A stretch of 64,000 nucleotides of DNA from DAHUZL01 sp035533215 (GCA_035533215.1 DATLUG010000005.1:106751-170750); one strand, 5' to 3'. Positions 8,346 to 17,591 are shown, counted from the stretch's first letter. Numbers and translations: made by a program. Notes: generated from the letters alone by a model not told the origin.

Positions 8346-8967
8346 CGCCACCTACCGCGCGAGCCAGGCGGCCCGGCTCCCGCCCGGACCGCCGCCGCTG
8401 GCCGCCGCCAGCCTGGCCAGATCCCTGCTGCTGGCCCCGACGCTGCTGGAGCGGGAGCGGCTGGGGTCGGCGCTCCTCGCCACCCTCTGCGACGCGTTCG
8501 GGCTGCCCCCCTGCCGCCTGGTCGTCGCCGACCGGGCCCAGCTCCACGCGAGGGACGACCAGGGGCGCCTCGTGCAGCGGACCTACGGCACCTATCGCTG
8601 CCGGCTGGCGGGCGGCGGCCAGCCGCCCGACCGCTGCGTCGTGCGCATCTACCACCGCACCGCGGTCCGGCGCCAGGTGCTGGCCGCGAAGGCGTTCCTG
8701 CTCACCCTGCTGCACGAGTTTGTGCACCACCTCGACTTCTGCGGCCTGCGGCTCGACCGCTCGCCCCACACCGCCGGCTTCTATGCCCGGCTGCAGCAGC
8801 TGGCGGCGGAGCTGGGGGCAGCCCCGCCGCCGGCGCCACCGCCCGAGCCGCCGGCAGCGGACCAGGTGGCCGCGGCGACCGCAGGCAGGGTCGGCGGCCC
8901 CCTGATGGCCGGGGCCCACCAGCCGGGCCTGGGCCGGCCCGCCGTCCGGGGCGGGACCGCCGAGTAG
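8278..8967 (+). CDS. HExxH-motif protein, putative metallopeptidase
   Basis: A 229-residue protein with the zinc-binding motif HEFVHH (H146, E147, H150) in a hydrophobic helix (LLTLLHEFVHHLDFCGL), as in SprT-like or other small zincin proteins. The N-terminal 30 residues are basic and proline-rich, and the last 60 are low-complexity Pro/Ala. No signal peptide is evident, so it is probably cytoplasmic. The function is not known. Its start lies inside the end of the GGDEF-EAL gene, so the two are probably cotranscribed; a shorter product from a later start would keep the motif. Confidence 0.6.
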   Translation: MTPSSPPPAGPDTRARRRWRRPDATYRASQAARLPPGPPPLAAASLARSLLLAPTLLERERLGSALLATLCDAFGLPPCRLVVADRAQLHARDDQGRLVQRTYGTYRCRLAGGGQPPDRCVVRIYHRTAVRRQVLAAKAFLLTLLHEFVHHLDFCGLRLDRSPHTAGFYARLQQLAAELGAAPPPAPPPEPPAADQVAAATAGRVGGPLMAGAHQPGLGRPAVRGGTAE

Positions 8968-9074
8968 CATTGGCACCGGGGGGCCGAGCACCTTGCGACC
9001 TCCCCACGGCGCCTCCCCCACCTGGCTGGGATCGCGCGCCGGCCGCCGTCCGCCCGTCTGGAGGTCCCCGCACG

Positions 9075-9563
9075 ATGCACGTCCGTCTTCCTCGGCGTCC
9101 CGCCCCCGGCTGGCTCTGGCCGCTCGTCCCCCTCGCCGGCCTGGCCCTTGCCGCCTGCGGCAGCGGCCCCATCCCGGGCCAGCCCGTCGGCACGGCCACG
9201 GCGGCCACCCAGCCGGGCGGCGCCGGCGGGTCGACCGCCTGCACGGCCGCCACGGCCAAGCCCGCGGTGACCATCGACGCCACCAATGCGTTCAAGTTCT
9301 CCCCCGCCAGCGTCTGCCTCAAGGCCGGCGGGACGGTGACGTGGAAGAACGTCGGCAACGTGTATCACACCACCACCGACATGACCAGCCTCGCCGCCTC
9401 CGCCAAGGACGCCGCGGTGCCCGCCGGGGCGACCGGGTGGAACCACCCCCTCCCACCCGCCGCGAGCTGGAGCCTCGCCCTCAGGACCCCCGGGCTCTAC
9501 AAGTACTTCTGCGTCCCCCACGAGAGCCTCGGGATGCTGGCCCAGATCACGGTCGCGGGGTGA
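9075..9563 (+). CDS. Plastocyanin/azurin-like copper-binding lipoprotein
   Basis: A 162-residue exported lipoprotein: basic start, hydrophobic core and lipobox LAACG. The mature part has a cupredoxin fold pattern, FKFSPASVCLKAGGTVTWKN, then a histidine ligand in NVYHTTT (near 98), and the C-terminal type-1 copper loop YFCVPHESLGM, supplying Cys, His and Met. Such proteins carry electrons or copper outside the membrane. The ATG at 9075 is chosen because it gives a correct signal peptide; an upstream frame start at 8970 would add over 30 residues ahead of it. Neighbouring genes do not show the partner oxidoreductase. Confidence 0.85.
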   Translation: MHVRLPRRPAPGWLWPLVPLAGLALAACGSGPIPGQPVGTATAATQPGGAGGSTACTAATAKPAVTIDATNAFKFSPASVCLKAGGTVTWKNVGNVYHTTTDMTSLAASAKDAAVPAGATGWNHPLPPAASWSLALRTPGLYKYFCVPHESLGMLAQITVAG

Positions 9564-9606
9564 GCGCCGCCGCCCCGGGCGGGCGGGGTGGGGCGACCCG
9601 ACCCGG

Positions 9607-10806
9607 GTGACCCTCCGCTTCGCCCGGCGAATGGATCGCCTCGGGACCGAGAGCGCCTTCGAGGTCCTGGCCCGGGCGCGCGCGCTGGAGCGGGGCGGGC
9701 GGTCGATCGTGCACCTCGAGATCGGGGAGCCGGACTTCGCCACCCCGGAGCCGGTCATCGCCGCCGCCGAGCGGGCGATGCGGGGGGGCGCCACCCACTA
9801 CACCCCGGCGGCCGGGCTCCCGGAGGTGCGGGCGGCGATCGCCGAGGCGGCCTCGGCACGGGGCGGCCGCACCGTCGACCCCGCCGAGGTGGTGGTGGTC
9901 CCCGGCTCCAAGAACATCCTCGCCTTCGCGCTGCTGGCCCTGGTCGAGCCCGGCGACGAGGTGATCCTCCCCGACCCCGGCTACCCCATCTACCGCTCCC
10001 TGGTCGACTTCATCGGCGCGGTCGCCCGCCCGATCGTCCTGCGCGAGCGCAACGACTTCCGACTCGACCCGGAGGAGCTGGCGGCCCTGGTGGGCCCCCG
10101 AACGCGCCTGCTCATCCTCAACGCCCCCCACAACCCCACCGGGGGCACCTGCACCGCAGCCGACCTCGACGCGGTCGCCGAGCTGGTCTGCCGCCACGAC
10201 CTGCTGGTCGTCAGCGACGAGATCTACCACCGGATCGTCTTCGCCCCCCAGCCGGCCCCGCTCTGGTCGCGGCCCGGCCTCGCCGAGCGCACCGTGGTCC
10301 TCGACGGCCTCTCCAAGACCTATGCCATGTGCGGCTGGCGGCTCGGCTACGGGGTGATGCCGGTGGAGCTGGCCCGCCGGATGGAGACGCTCCTCATCAA
10401 CACCAGCGCCTGCGCCGCCGCCTTCACCCAGCTGGCCGCGGTCGAAGCCCTCCGCTCCCCCGAGGCGGAGGCCTGCGTCCTGGCGATGGTGGCCGAGTTC
10501 CGGCGTCGCCGCGACGTCCTGGTGACGGGGCTGGCCCGGCTGCCGGGGGTGAGGGCGCACCGCCCCGACGCCAGCTTCTACGCCTTCCCCAACATCGAGG
10601 GGACGGGCTGGGACGGCCGCCGGCTGGCCGACCGCCTGCTCCAGGAGGCGGGGGTCGCGGTCCTGGCCGGGGAGGCGTTCGGCAGGGCCGGCCGGGGCCA
10701 CCTGCGCCTCGCCTACACCGTCGGCGTGGACCAGATCGAGGACGCCCTGGAGCGCATCGGGGCCTTCCTCCGGACGGTCCCGCCCGAGCCCGCCGCCCCC
10801 GGCTGA
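9607..10806 (+). CDS. Class I/II PLP-dependent aminotransferase
   Basis: A 399-residue fold-type I aminotransferase of the aspartate aminotransferase subgroup. It has the N-terminal LEIGEPDF block, the NAPHNPTGG motif, the YHRIVF region, and DGLSKTYAMCGWRLGY with the PLP-binding lysine near 236. The substrate amino acid cannot be read from the sequence. The GTG at 9607 gives the longest form; an ATG at 9631 (MDRLGTES) is a possible start. It ends 43 bp before the convergent sulfoquinovose-type gene, so the two are not in one operon. Confidence 0.85.
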   Translation: MTLRFARRMDRLGTESAFEVLARARALERGGRSIVHLEIGEPDFATPEPVIAAAERAMRGGATHYTPAAGLPEVRAAIAEAASARGGRTVDPAEVVVVPGSKNILAFALLALVEPGDEVILPDPGYPIYRSLVDFIGAVARPIVLRERNDFRLDPEELAALVGPRTRLLILNAPHNPTGGTCTAADLDAVAELVCRHDLLVVSDEIYHRIVFAPQPAPLWSRPGLAERTVVLDGLSKTYAMCGWRLGYGVMPVELARRMETLLINTSACAAAFTQLAAVEALRSPEAEACVLAMVAEFRRRRDVLVTGLARLPGVRAHRPDASFYAFPNIEGTGWDGRRLADRLLQEAGVAVLAGEAFGRAGRGHLRLAYTVGVDQIEDALERIGAFLRTVPPEPAAPG

Positions 10807-10848
10807 GCCGGGCTGCGCCCGGGCCGGCTCAGCCGCCCCGGGCGCCCC

Positions 10849-12183
10849 TCACGGCCCCGGCCGGGCGGCCGTCGCCGCGGGGCGGGGGGCGCCCGTGCCG
10901 TTGGCCGCCTCACCGGCGCCGCGGACCGCCGTCGCCGACCCCACCAGCTGCGCCGTCGCCTGGGACAGCGCCCCCTGCCGGCGGGCGTCGGCGTACTGGT
11001 GCCAGACCTCGTTGCCGCCGGTCCGCCAGCTGACGCTGGGACGCTCCAGCAGGATCGGGTCGACCCGGTCGGCGTGGCGCGCCACCAGGTCGATCAGCGA
11101 ATCCACCAGGGTCTCGCCGAGGTAGTGGGGCTGGAGGCCGAGGTCCAGGAGTCGGGTGTGCTTGGCGTTGTAGTAGTGCTCCTCGGCCTCCACCCGCGGG
11201 TTGGGCAGGTGCACGACGGTGGTGTCCTGGCCGTGGTGGCGGCGCGCCGCGGTCACCAGCTCGGCCAGCTGGTTGAGGGAGAACTGCTCGGTGAACTGGT
11301 TGAAGACCCGGCACTCGCCGGCCTCCGGGGGGTTGTCGAGGGTGAGGGTGATGCAGGCCATGGTGTCGCGGATGTCGAGGTAGCCGCGGGTCTGACCGCC
11401 CTTGCCGTAGACGGTGACGGGGTTGCCGGTGGACGCCTGGACGCAGAAGCGGTTGAGCGCGGTGCCCCAGATGGAGTCGTAGTCGAAGCGGGTCAGCAGC
11501 TCCTCGTGGAGGACGGTGTCCTCGGTCTCGCAGCCGTAGACCACGCCCTGGTTGAGGTCGGTCGCCCGCAGTCCCCAGATCCGGCTGGCGAAGTGGATGT
11601 TCTGGCTGTCGGCGACCTTGGAGAGGTGGTAGAAGCTGTGCGGCACCTTGGGGTACGGCAGCCGATCGCTGCGCCCGTTGTGCTCGATGGTGATGTAACC
11701 CTCCTCGATGTCGATGTTGGGAGCGCCGTACTCCCCCATCGACCCCAGCTTGATCAGGTGGCACTGGGGCACGTGCGCCTGGATCGCGAAGAGCAGGTTG
11801 AGGTTGCCGATGATGTTGTTGGCCTGGGTGCGGACCGCATGCTCGCGGTCGATCATCGAGAACGGGGCGCTCCGCTGCTCGGCGAAGTGGACCACCGCCT
11901 CCGGCCGCCAGCGCGCGAGGCAGTCGTCGAGGGCGTCGTGGTCGCAGAGGTCGAGCTGCTCATAGGTGATGGTGCGGCCGCTGACCTCGTGCCAGCGGTG
12001 GACCCGCTGCTCCATGGTGGCGATGGGGACGAGGCTCTCGGTCCCGCCCTCCTCGTCCCAGCTGCGCCGGGCCAGGTTGTCGACCGCGACCACCTGGTGC
12101 CCCAGCCGCGACAGGTGCATGGCCATCGGCCACCCGATGTAGCCGTCCGCACCGAGGACGATCACGGTCTTGGCTGTGCTCAC
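10849..12183 (-). CDS. sqdB: UDP-sulfoquinovose synthase-like NAD-dependent epimerase
   Basis: A 444-residue short-chain dehydrogenase-type protein resembling SqdB/SQD1, which makes UDP-sulfoquinovose from UDP-glucose and sulfite for sulfolipid or sulfosugar synthesis. Evidence: Rossmann GADGYIG at the N-terminus, the RWHEVSGRTITYEQLDL segment, KLGSMGEYG, the catalytic SFYHLSK (Y-x3-K near 183-187), and VVYGCET and RGYLDIRDT blocks typical of this family. The last 40 residues are a low-complexity tail. The start is GTG at 12183; a strong GAGGAGG lies rather far upstream. No sulfolipid glycosyltransferase (sqdX) is adjacent, so the product's use is open; Agl3-type archaeal homologues feed glycoproteins instead. 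Confidence 0.85.
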   Translation of the reverse strand: MSTAKTVIVLGADGYIGWPMAMHLSRLGHQVVAVDNLARRSWDEEGGTESLVPIATMEQRVHRWHEVSGRTITYEQLDLCDHDALDDCLARWRPEAVVHFAEQRSAPFSMIDREHAVRTQANNIIGNLNLLFAIQAHVPQCHLIKLGSMGEYGAPNIDIEEGYITIEHNGRSDRLPYPKVPHSFYHLSKVADSQNIHFASRIWGLRATDLNQGVVYGCETEDTVLHEELLTRFDYDSIWGTALNRFCVQASTGNPVTVYGKGGQTRGYLDIRDTMACITLTLDNPPEAGECRVFNQFTEQFSLNQLAELVTAARRHHGQDTTVVHLPNPRVEAEEHYYNAKHTRLLDLGLQPHYLGETLVDSLIDLVARHADRVDPILLERPSVSWRTGGNEVWHQYADARRQGALSQATAQLVGSATAVRGAGEAANGTGAPRPAATAARPGP

Positions 12184-12337
12184 GGGTCTTCGCGATGCCT
12201 CCTCAGGTGATCACGTCGCCGTGCCAGGGCGGTGATCCGGGTGTGCTGCGGCGCGGTCAGCCGACGACGATCCCGACCCGCCGATCCCCGGGCGAGAGGG
12301 TAGCAGGTCGGCAGGGAAGGGACGGCGGCCGGGACGG

Positions 12338-13570
12338 TCAGGGCTCGGGGATCCCGTCCGGGAGCGGCTCGCCCGCCGCCAGCAGCCGGCGGTCCTCGTC
12401 CGCGATCCGCTCCAGCTCCTGGACCAGGGCGTCGACGAGCTCCGCCTCCGGCAGGGTCCGGAGCACCCGGCCCTTGCGGTAGAGGATCCCCTTCTGCCGT
12501 CCCCCGGCGATGCCGATGTCGGCGTGCATCCCCTCACCGGGGCCGTTGACGACGCAGCCCATCACCGACACGGTGATGGAGCGACGGACGCCCTGGAGCG
12601 CCCGCTCCACCCGGGCCACCATCGGCATCATGTCGATCTCCAGCCGTCCGCAGGTCGGGCAGGCGATGAGGTTGGGCCCGCTGGGCCGCGTCTCCAGGGT
12701 GGCCAGGATCTGGCGGGCGACCCGGACCTCCTCCTCCGGCTCGTCGACCAGGGACACCCGGATGGTGTCCCCGATCCCCTCGGCGAGGAGGACCCCGATC
12801 CCCACCGCGCTCTTGATCGCGCCGCTCCTGGTGGGGCCGGCCTCGGTCAGCCCGAGGTGGAGCGGGTAGCGGTTCTCCAGCTGGGCGAAGCGACGGTTGG
12901 CGGCGAGGTTGGTGAGGACGTCGGAGGCCTTGAGGGACACCTTGATGTCGCGGAAGTCGAGCGCCTCCAGGATGGCGATGTGGCCCAGGGCGGCCTCCAC
13001 CATCCGCGCGCCCACCTCCGCGGGTCCCCCCTCCCCCCGGCCGCGGGCCAGCTTGCCGCGGTCGGGCAGCGATCCGGCGTTCACCCCGATGCGGATCGGG
13101 ATCCCCGCCGCCCGGCAGCGCCGGGCGATCTCGCCCACCTTCTCGGGCTGGCGGATGTTGCCGGGGTTGAGGCGAAGGCACTGGACCCCGGCGTCGATCG
13201 CCATCAGCGCCAGCGGCGCGTCGTAGTGGATGTCGGCGACGATCGGGAGCCGGGAGCGGCGCACGATGGCACGCAGGGTCTCGCCCGCCTCCCTGGTGTC
13301 GCAGGTGACCCGGATGAGGTCGGCGCCGGCGTCGGCGGCGCGGGCGATCTGCTCGACCGTGCCCTCGACGTCCTCGGTCGGGGTCTTGGTCATGGTCTGG
13401 ACGCTGATCGGCGCCGCGCCCCCGATCACCACCGGCCCGACCCGCACCGGGACGGTGCGCCGGCGGGGGGCCCGGACCGCGCCGTCCGGTGACGCCGGCG
13501 GCCGGTGGGGCAGGACCGGCAGCGGCACCGACACCGCCGCGGCCGCGGCCCGGGTGGCGTCGCCGGCCAT
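12338..13570 (-). CDS. ispG: 4-hydroxy-3-methylbut-2-enyl diphosphate synthase
   Basis: A 410-residue cytoplasmic iron-sulfur enzyme of the MEP isoprenoid pathway, converting MEcPP to HMBPP. The TIM-barrel part contains SVQTMTKTPTEDVEGT, RVTCDTREAG and LRLNPGNI; the C-terminal domain has the [4Fe-4S] cysteines in CPTCGR and VMGCVVNGPGE with the catalytic glutamate. The first 40 residues are an Ala/Pro-rich extension not seen in most homologues. It is the last gene of a minus-strand operon with dxr two genes upstream, so two MEP enzymes are made together. Confidence 0.95.
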   Translation of the reverse strand: MAGDATRAAAAAVSVPLPVLPHRPPASPDGAVRAPRRRTVPVRVGPVVIGGAAPISVQTMTKTPTEDVEGTVEQIARAADAGADLIRVTCDTREAGETLRAIVRRSRLPIVADIHYDAPLALMAIDAGVQCLRLNPGNIRQPEKVGEIARRCRAAGIPIRIGVNAGSLPDRGKLARGRGEGGPAEVGARMVEAALGHIAILEALDFRDIKVSLKASDVLTNLAANRRFAQLENRYPLHLGLTEAGPTRSGAIKSAVGIGVLLAEGIGDTIRVSLVDEPEEEVRVARQILATLETRPSGPNLIACPTCGRLEIDMMPMVARVERALQGVRRSITVSVMGCVVNGPGEGMHADIGIAGGRQKGILYRKGRVLRTLPEAELVDALVQELERIADEDRRLLAAGEPLPDGIPEP

Positions 13571-13575
13571 CCCGC

Positions 13576-14832
13576 TCAGGACCCCGGGTGGAGGGTGGTG
13601 ATGTCGCCGTAGGTCGCGTAGAAGGCAAGCATCAGGATCAAGGCTAACCCAACCATGTGGACCACCGCCTCCCGCTGGGGGTCGAGCCGGCGCCGGCGCA
13701 CCCACTCCAGGCCCACGAAGAAGAGCCGGCCGCCGTCCAGGAAGGGGACCGGGAGGAGGTTGAAGAGACCGAGGTTGAGGCTGATCACCCCGACCAGGGT
13801 GACGTAGGCGATCGGCGACACCTGGGTGGCGACCGAGGTCGCCTCCGCGATGCCCACCGGGCCGGTGAGGTGGGCCTGGCTGGTCCCCCCGGGATGGGGC
13901 GCGATCAGCGCCGCCAGCCCCGAGAAGATGTCGCCGATCTCGCGGGGCACGGCGAGGAAACCCGCCCCCACCGCCCATGGCAGCGCCCGCGGCGGCCCGC
14001 TGAAGGCCGGCATCACATAGTTGCCGACCGGCAGGAGGTAGCCGACCTCCCAGCTCACGGCCAGCCGCTGGGGGGCGACCGCGGCCACGCCGCGATGCCC
14101 GCCGCTCACCCACCCGACCAGGATCTTGCCTCCGGCCCCCAGCGCCGCGGCGAGCCCGGTGGGGGAACGATGGGGGACCGCGCGGCCGTCCAGGGACACG
14201 ATCCGGGCCTCCAGCGGGATCGCCGGCCGGGCCGCCAGCCCGACCCAGCGCAGCTGCGGCCGCACCGTGACCGTGCGGGGCGCGCCCCCGTCGTAGGGTC
14301 GGACCGTCACCCGCAGCGGCCGTCCCCCGCCCGCCTGGAGCCGGTCGCGGAGGGCGACGACGCCCGTGACCCGCCGCCCGTCCAGGGCGGCGATGGTGAT
14401 CGAGCCCCGCAGCCCCGCCGCGGCCAGGCCGCCGCCCGCCGCGACCTGCGGGCCGGGACTGCCGACGAGGAGGGCGACCGTGAACAGGGCGCCGGCGAGG
14501 AGGAGGTTCATCGCCCCGCCCGCGACCAGCACCAGGGCGCGCCGCCCGAGGGAGGCCCGCACGAAGCCGCGGGCGCCGCCGTCGTGGGCCGGGTCCTCCA
14601 GCCCGGTCATCCCCGCCATCCGGACGAAGCCGCCGGCGGGGATCAGCCGCAGCGAGTAGATGGTCTCACCGCGGCGGACGCTCAGCAGGCGGGGTCCGAA
14701 GCCCACCGCGAACTCCTCCACCGCGATCCCCGCCCGCTTGGCGGTGACGAAGTGGCCCAGCTCGTGGACGATGACGACCGCCAGGAGCATCAGGGCGATC
14801 CCCCCGACGCTCTGCCAGCCCCAGGTGAACAT
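13576..14832 (-). CDS. rseP: Site-2 intramembrane metalloprotease
   Basis: A 418-residue polytopic protease of the M50 family that cuts membrane substrates such as anti-sigma factors. The first helix holds VIVHELGHF (HExxH), and the second zinc site is NLLPVPFLDGGRL (the LDG motif) near the C-terminus. Between them lies a periplasmic region that includes a degenerate PDZ segment (SITIAALDGRRVTG). The ATG at 14832 overlaps the dxr stop (TGATG). Position between dxr and ispG is the common order in Firmicutes and Actinobacteria. Confidence 0.92.
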   Translation of the reverse strand: MFTWGWQSVGGIALMLLAVVIVHELGHFVTAKRAGIAVEEFAVGFGPRLLSVRRGETIYSLRLIPAGGFVRMAGMTGLEDPAHDGGARGFVRASLGRRALVLVAGGAMNLLLAGALFTVALLVGSPGPQVAAGGGLAAAGLRGSITIAALDGRRVTGVVALRDRLQAGGGRPLRVTVRPYDGGAPRTVTVRPQLRWVGLAARPAIPLEARIVSLDGRAVPHRSPTGLAAALGAGGKILVGWVSGGHRGVAAVAPQRLAVSWEVGYLLPVGNYVMPAFSGPPRALPWAVGAGFLAVPREIGDIFSGLAALIAPHPGGTSQAHLTGPVGIAEATSVATQVSPIAYVTLVGVISLNLGLFNLLPVPFLDGGRLFFVGLEWVRRRRLDPQREAVVHMVGLALILMLAFYATYGDITTLHPGS

Positions 14833-16037
14833 CAGCCCCAGGCCCGGGCGGCGGCGGCCGGCGCGGCGAGGTCGGCCGGCAGCGCGGCAACGGTCACCTG
14901 GCGGGCCCACCGGTCGGCCGCCAGGATCGTCTCCAGGGACACCGTCGGTGGCGGCTCGAAGCCCTCGACGGCGACCGCCACCAGCGGCACGATCCCGGTG
15001 AAGGGGAGGCGCCCGTCGAGGAAGGCCGCCACCGCCACCTCGTTGGCGGCGTTGAGGACGGCGGGGTGGGCCCCCCCCCGCTCGCCGGCGCGGCGGGCGA
15101 GGGCCAGCGCCGGGAACCGAACCGGGTCCACCTCCTCGAAGTGGAGCGCCGGGGTGGAGGCGAGCTCCAGCCTCTCCACCACCCCCGGCAGCCGGCGTCC
15201 CCCCGTGAGCGCGAGCGCGATCGGGCCGCGCATGTCGGCGTGGCCGAGCTGGGCCACGGTGAGACCGTCGACGAACTCCACCGCGGAGTGGACGGTGCTC
15301 TCCGGGTGCACCACCACGTGGATCCTGGGATAGGGCACGTCGAAGAGGAAGTGGGCCTCGATCACCTCCAGGCCCTTGTTCATCAGGGTGGCACAGTCGA
15401 CCGTGATCTTGGGCCCCATCCGCCAGGTGGGGTGGCGGAGCGCGTCGGCGGGGCTCACGCCGTCCAGCTCCGCCACCGTGCGATGCCGGAAGGCCCCCCC
15501 GCTGGCGGTGAGGACGAGGCGGGCCACCTGGGTGGGGTCCTCCCCGCGCAGGCACTGCCAGATCGCGCTGTGCTCGCTGTCGACGGGCACCAGGCGCGCC
15601 CCCGCCGCCCGCGCGGCGGCGACCACGACCTCGCCCGCCATCACCAGGACCTCCTTGGTGGCGAGGGCCACGGTGTGACCGGCGCGGCAGGCGGCGAGGG
15701 TGGGCTCGAGGGCCGCCGCCCCGCCCCCGCCGATCAGCACCACGTCGACGGCGGGCGACCCGCACAGCGCGGCGGCCGCCTCGGGCCCGCTGGCGACGCC
15801 GGGGGGAACCGGGCCGGTCGGGTCCACCACCACCTGGGGCACCCTGCCGAACGGCGCCACCGCCTCGCCCAGCCTCTCAGCCCGCCGGCCCGCCACCGCC
15901 CCCACCAGCTCGAACTCGTCCGGGTACCGGCTGATGACGTCGAGCGCTTGCCGGCCGATCGAGCCGGTGGCGCCGAGCAGGACGACGCGGGTTGGCAAAG
16001 GGGTGGGGGGAGGCGGCTCCGGGGGGGTGGCCGGCAC
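14832..16037 (-). CDS. dxr: 1-deoxy-D-xylulose 5-phosphate reductoisomerase
   Basis: A 401-residue NADPH enzyme that turns DXP into MEP, the second step of the MEP pathway. It has the Rossmann motif LGATGSIGRQALDV, the ALATKEVLVMAGE segment, the metal/substrate site PVDSEHSAIWQCL, SGGAFR, the HPTWRMGPKITVDCATLMNKGLE block, and NAANEVAVAAF. All catalytic residues appear present. The GTG at 16037 follows a Pro-rich stretch and is the best available start. It is coupled to rseP by overlap. Confidence 0.95.
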   Translation of the reverse strand: MPATPPEPPPPTPLPTRVVLLGATGSIGRQALDVISRYPDEFELVGAVAGRRAERLGEAVAPFGRVPQVVVDPTGPVPPGVASGPEAAAALCGSPAVDVVLIGGGGAAALEPTLAACRAGHTVALATKEVLVMAGEVVVAAARAAGARLVPVDSEHSAIWQCLRGEDPTQVARLVLTASGGAFRHRTVAELDGVSPADALRHPTWRMGPKITVDCATLMNKGLEVIEAHFLFDVPYPRIHVVVHPESTVHSAVEFVDGLTVAQLGHADMRGPIALALTGGRRLPGVVERLELASTPALHFEEVDPVRFPALALARRAGERGGAHPAVLNAANEVAVAAFLDGRLPFTGIVPLVAVAVEGFEPPPTVSLETILAADRWARQVTVAALPADLAAPAAAARAWG

Positions 16038-16059
16038 GGGGCCGCCGGCCGGCCGGCGG

Positions 16060-16872
16060 TCAGAGCGCGTGGAGCGCTCGCAGGACCGAGTATACGGCCG
16101 GGCCGACCAGGACCACGCTGTCGAGCCGGTCGAGCAGGCCGCCGTGACCCGGGATCCAGCCGCCGGCGTCCTTGACCCCGGCGGCGCGCTTGAGGGTGGA
16201 CTCGACGAGGTCGCCGGCCTGGGAGGCGACCCCGGCCAGCACCCCGCAGAGGCCGGCGGCGGCGACCGGCACCGAGGGCCGCAGCAGCGGCAGCACCCAG
16301 GCGACCAGGACCACCGCCGCGGCCAGCCCGGCCAGGGCGCCCTCCACCGTCTTGCGGGGGCTGATGGCGGGGAAGAACGGCCGCCGGCCGACGGCGGAGC
16401 CGACCAGGTACGCGGCGGTGTCGCTCACCACCGCCACCCCGACCACCAGCAGCACCAGCCACCCCCCGACCTGGCCGGCCCCGGGGGCCCGGGCCAGGAG
16501 CACGAGGAAGCCGAGGCCGTAGCCGAGCCAGAGCGCACCGCCCACCGCCGTCGCCCAGGGGGCGAACGGCCGAGCGCCCCGGGACCAGAGGAGGGCACAG
16601 GGAAGCCCGGGGACGAGGGCCAGTCCCAGCCCGATCTCGGTCGCCGCCCCGCCGGGGATCGCCGCCCGCAGGAGCCACAGGCCGGCGAGCGGCCCCATCA
16701 GCCACCACGGCGGGGCGGCCCCGAGGCTCGTCCCGAGGCGGCGGAACTCGGCCAGGCCGATCACCAGCGCCAGCGACGCGAGCGCGAGCAGCGGCGGTCC
16801 CCCGAGGAGGGCCGCCGCCACCACCAGGCCGGCCAGCAGGACGCCGCTCGCCGTCCGGCGCAGGAGCGCCAC
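16060..16872 (-). CDS. cdsA: Phosphatidate cytidylyltransferase (CDP-diglyceride synthase)
   Basis: A 270-residue integral membrane enzyme that makes CDP-diacylglycerol, the branch point of phospholipid synthesis. Seven to eight hydrophobic segments are followed by the family signature at the C-terminus: SPRKTVEGALAG, QAGDLVESTLKRAAGVKD and PGHGGLLDRLDS with its conserved acidic residues. The start is a GTG 16 bp after the uppS stop. It belongs to the rpsB-to-ispG operon. Confidence 0.93.
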   Translation of the reverse strand: MALLRRTASGVLLAGLVVAAALLGGPPLLALASLALVIGLAEFRRLGTSLGAAPPWWLMGPLAGLWLLRAAIPGGAATEIGLGLALVPGLPCALLWSRGARPFAPWATAVGGALWLGYGLGFLVLLARAPGAGQVGGWLVLLVVGVAVVSDTAAYLVGSAVGRRPFFPAISPRKTVEGALAGLAAAVVLVAWVLPLLRPSVPVAAAGLCGVLAGVASQAGDLVESTLKRAAGVKDAGGWIPGHGGLLDRLDSVVLVGPAVYSVLRALHAL

Positions 16873-16888
16873 CGGTCGGTCGGGCCGG

Positions 16889-17578
16889 TCAGCCGACGAC
16901 GCCGCCGAAGCGGCGCTGCCTGGCGGCGAAGTCGCGAAGGGCCACCTCCAGCTCCGGGGACCCGAAGTCGGGCCAGAGGGCGGGGGTCACGTGGAGCTCG
17001 GCGTAGGCCGACTGCCAGATGAGGAAGTTGCTCATCCGGCGCTCACCGGCGGTGCGGATGATGAGGTCCGGGTCCGGCAGCCCGCCGGTGTAGAGGGCGG
17101 CGGCCAGCCGTGACTCGTCGAGCCGCCGCAGGTCCTCGCCGGTCTCGGCCAGGCTGCGCACGGCGTCCACGATCTCGGCCCGGCCGCCGTAGTTGATGGC
17201 CACGCACAGCACCCCCGTGCGGTTGGCGGCGGTGCGCCGCTCGGCGTCGTCGATCAGGCCGCGCAGGCCGTCGGCCAGCTCCTGGCGCCGGCCGATGACG
17301 CGGATCTGGACCCCGCTGGCATGGAGCTCGTCCACCTCCTTGGCCAGCGTCTCCTCGAAGAGCCGCATCAGGGCGGCGACCTCGTCCGGGGGCCGCGACC
17401 AGTTCTCGGTGGAGAAGGCGTAGAGGGTGAGGTGGTGAACGCCGGCGTGGTCCGCCGCCTCCATCACCTTGCGGATGGTCTCGATGCCGGCCCGGTGCCC
17501 GTCGGTGCGGAGGAGGCCACGCTGGCGGGCCCAGCGGCCGTTGCCGTCCATGATGATGCCGATGTGGCGGGGCAGCAC
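16889..17578 (-). CDS. uppS: Isoprenyl (undecaprenyl) diphosphate synthase
   Basis: A 229-residue cis-prenyltransferase that builds the lipid carrier for peptidoglycan and other glycans from isoprenoids. The catalytic aspartate is in HIGIIMDGNGRWA; other family blocks are YAFSTENWSRP, AINYGGRAEIVDA and DLIIRTAGERRMSNFL with AYAEL. Length is slightly short but typical. GTG start at 17578, 13 bp after frr. It uses the IPP made by the ispG/dxr pathway encoded in the same operon. Confidence 0.95.
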   Translation of the reverse strand: MLPRHIGIIMDGNGRWARQRGLLRTDGHRAGIETIRKVMEAADHAGVHHLTLYAFSTENWSRPPDEVAALMRLFEETLAKEVDELHASGVQIRVIGRRQELADGLRGLIDDAERRTAANRTGVLCVAINYGGRAEIVDAVRSLAETGEDLRRLDESRLAAALYTGGLPDPDLIIRTAGERRMSNFLIWQSAYAELHVTPALWPDFGSPELEVALRDFAARQRRFGGVVG

Positions 17579-17591
17579 GGCGGGCGCGGTC

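Noticed and set aside
4653..8351. A very long open frame (over 1200 codons) on the minus strand opposite arsC and the GGDEF-EAL gene
   Set aside because: Translation is low-complexity and shows no domain; the opposite strand has clear PAS, GGDEF and EAL domains. GC-rich genes often have open antisense frames.
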